Part shown: positions 62,571-64,000 of the stretch, piece by piece | How the letters are laid out: every line of letters starts with the position of its first letter | Position numbering within the stretch: position 1 is the first letter of the stretch | Translations under genes and position numbers: made by a program | Source of the DNA: Theropithecus gelada | Lineage: Eukaryota > Chordata > Mammalia > Primates > Cercopithecidae | Length of the DNA stretch: 64,000 nucleotides | Assembly (NCBI RefSeq): GCF_003255815.1 | Contig: NC_037677.1 | Location: 106,923,100 to 106,987,099 of the forward strand | Direction: 5' to 3' | Notes under the pieces: model-generated | Told to the model about the DNA's origin: nothing | Seen by the model: the letters and a program-made list of their open reading frames with translations, nothing else | Databases searched by the model: none

Positions 62571-63112
62571 CCCTTCAGCAAATGTGATGCCACAGAGACA
62601 TGTTTAGCTATTACGTGAGTAAGGATGCCTCTTCCTCTGGGTTGACACAGCCCCACATCAGGGCTTATGGCTTGGAGAGCAAATGCTCTTCTCAGCCAGG
62701 GATCCACATACAGGACATGACCAATATAACCATATGTAGCAGCCCTGACTCTATATCAAAGAAACCCTTCTTCCCCTCCTCTCTTGCGTCTCAGAGTCAA
62801 AGGGAGACGTCTCCTTGCTCTTGTCCAAGGCAAACTGCTCCAGCTGAGGTAAGCTTAACTCTCCCCAACTTTCCTCTCTCATTATTCCCTCCTTCCTGCA
62901 GCTTCAGCCTTACTTCCCTTCTAGCTCCTTTTCCTAGCCTTTGACCCCATGTTTCTATTTGCTGCCACTTCATAGCCCATTGTAGCCTTCCACTGTATCA
63001 CTGAAATTATTGTCAAAGTCATCAAAGCCTTCCTAACTCTCAGAGAGCCACTCGGCCATTCACTTGATTTTTGCAATATTTGACACCTTCCTTATGAAAA
63101 CTTCTCTTGTAA

Positions 63113-63436
63113 GGCCGGGCGCGGTGGCTCACGCCTGTAATCCCAGCACTTTGGGAAGCCGAGGCGGGCGGATCGCGAGGTCAGGAGATAGAGACCATCC
63201 TGGCTAACACGATGAAACCCCGTCTCTACTAAAAAAAATACAAAAAATTAGCTGGGCGTGGTGGCGGGCACCTGCAGTCCCAGCTACTCCGGAGACTGAG
63301 GCAAGAGAACGGCGTGAACCCAGGAGGCGGAGCTTGCAGTGAGCCGAGATCTTGCCAGTGCACTCCAGCCTGGGCGACAGAGGGAGACTCCATCTCAAAA
63401 AAAAAGAAGAAAAAAAAAAAAAGAAAGAAAGAAAAA
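63113..63436 (+). mobile_element. AluY, sense
   Basis: Near-consensus with an A/G tail. Flanked by aacttctcttg / aactcctcttg. Confidence 0.95.
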
Positions 63437-63751
63437 GACAACTCCTCTTGCGGCTTCTGTGACATTATTCTCTCCTGGATTTTCTCCCTTTGGCTGATGG
63501 AACTCTTTGTTTTTATAGGCTCTTGTTCTACCACTGGCTTGTGAATATTAGTGTTCCTTCCTTACCCAGGTTTTCATCTCACTTTGATTCAAGTAGTTTC
63601 AACATTCATTTAACAACTATTTATTGAATACCTACTCTATACCAAGCTCTTTGCTCAGTGTTTGGGAGAAAGCGGTGAAAAGGCCCTGCCCTTGCGGACC
63701 TTATACGGTAGTGAGGGGAGACAGACAGCAACAATTTAAAAAGCAGATACT

Positions 63752-64000
63752 GGCCGGGCGCGATGGCTCATGCCTGTAATCCCAGCATTTTGGGAGGCCG
63801 AGGCGGGTGGATCACGAGGTCAGGAGATGGAGACCATCTGGGCTAACATGGTGAAACCCCGTCTCTACTAAAAAAAATACAAAAAATTAGCCGGGCGAGG
63901 TGGCGGGCGCCTGTAGTCCCAGCTACTCGGGAGGCTGAGGCAGGAGAATGGCGTGAACCCGGGAGGTGGAGCTTGCAGTGAGCCGAGATCGTGCCACTGC
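63752..64000 (+). mobile_element. AluY, sense, cut by window end
   Basis: Begins ggccgggcgcgatggctc and continues past the window end at the right arm. Confidence 0.95.

Larger units (their letters stand above)
46801..64000. other. Upstream flank of SMNDC1, no gene recognised
   Basis: No exon of a known gene is seen. About twenty Alu elements or fragments, an L1 3' end, L1M-type remnants, an LTR and homopolymer tracts account for much of it. Unique-looking stretches are 48300-49200, 50090-50490, 52540-54950, 55010-56690, 57650-58310, 58970-60500 and 62580-63110. Open frames in these are short, lie on both strands and have no recognisable similarity. Confidence 0.6.

Overview
This is a vertebrate, specifically primate, nuclear genome window. 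It is AT-rich and intron-dominated, with roughly forty Alu elements on both strands, L1, L2, MIR and DNA-transposon fossils, one LTR, and GT-AG split genes. Several young Alus carry variants I associate with Old World monkey AluY subfamilies, such as 'cacctcgcccggctag' and 'ggcttgagccaccgcgcccgg'. A macaque or baboon-like cercopithecine is therefore more likely than human or another ape.

Two protein genes lie tail to tail. On the + strand are the last three coding exons of MXI1 (20188-20302, 20943-21114, 26304-26467) and a 3'UTR ending near 28090. MXI1 is a MAX-partner bHLH-zipper repressor that opposes MYC. The upstream exons are not seen, so 1-20187 is read as the 3' part of a long intron. 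On the - strand is all of SMNDC1 (SPF30), a Tudor-domain spliceosome assembly factor. It has a CpG-island promoter and noncoding exon 1 near 46.5-46.75 kb, then coding exons at 45345-45226, 40570-40428, 39492-39331, 36832-36679 and 35733-35596. The exons join without any break into a 238-residue protein, and the main poly(A) signal is at 34512-34517. About 6.4 kb of gene-free sequence separates the two 3' ends.

From 46.85 to 64 kb, upstream of SMNDC1, I see no gene. The region holds dense Alus, a 5'-truncated L1 with clean target-site duplications, old L1M-type remains, a solo-LTR-like element (about 61.76-62.57 kb), homopolymer tracts and one 55-base assembly gap (52183-52237).

The most notable unexplained structures are these. 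(1) A near-identical 170-base copy of the MXI1 zipper-exon acceptor region sits about 1.7 kb downstream inside an old L1 fossil, in the next intron. (2) An exon-like segment in SMNDC1 intron 2 would impose a premature stop (poison-exon candidate). (3) The SMNDC1 promoter has a compact cluster of CGCG palindromes plus a CACGTG E-box, the kind of site that MXI1-MAX binds. (4) SMNDC1 exon 5 has two donor sites 4 nt apart. I found no sign of a novel multi-gene system; the interest is in gene structure, splicing and mobile-element history.
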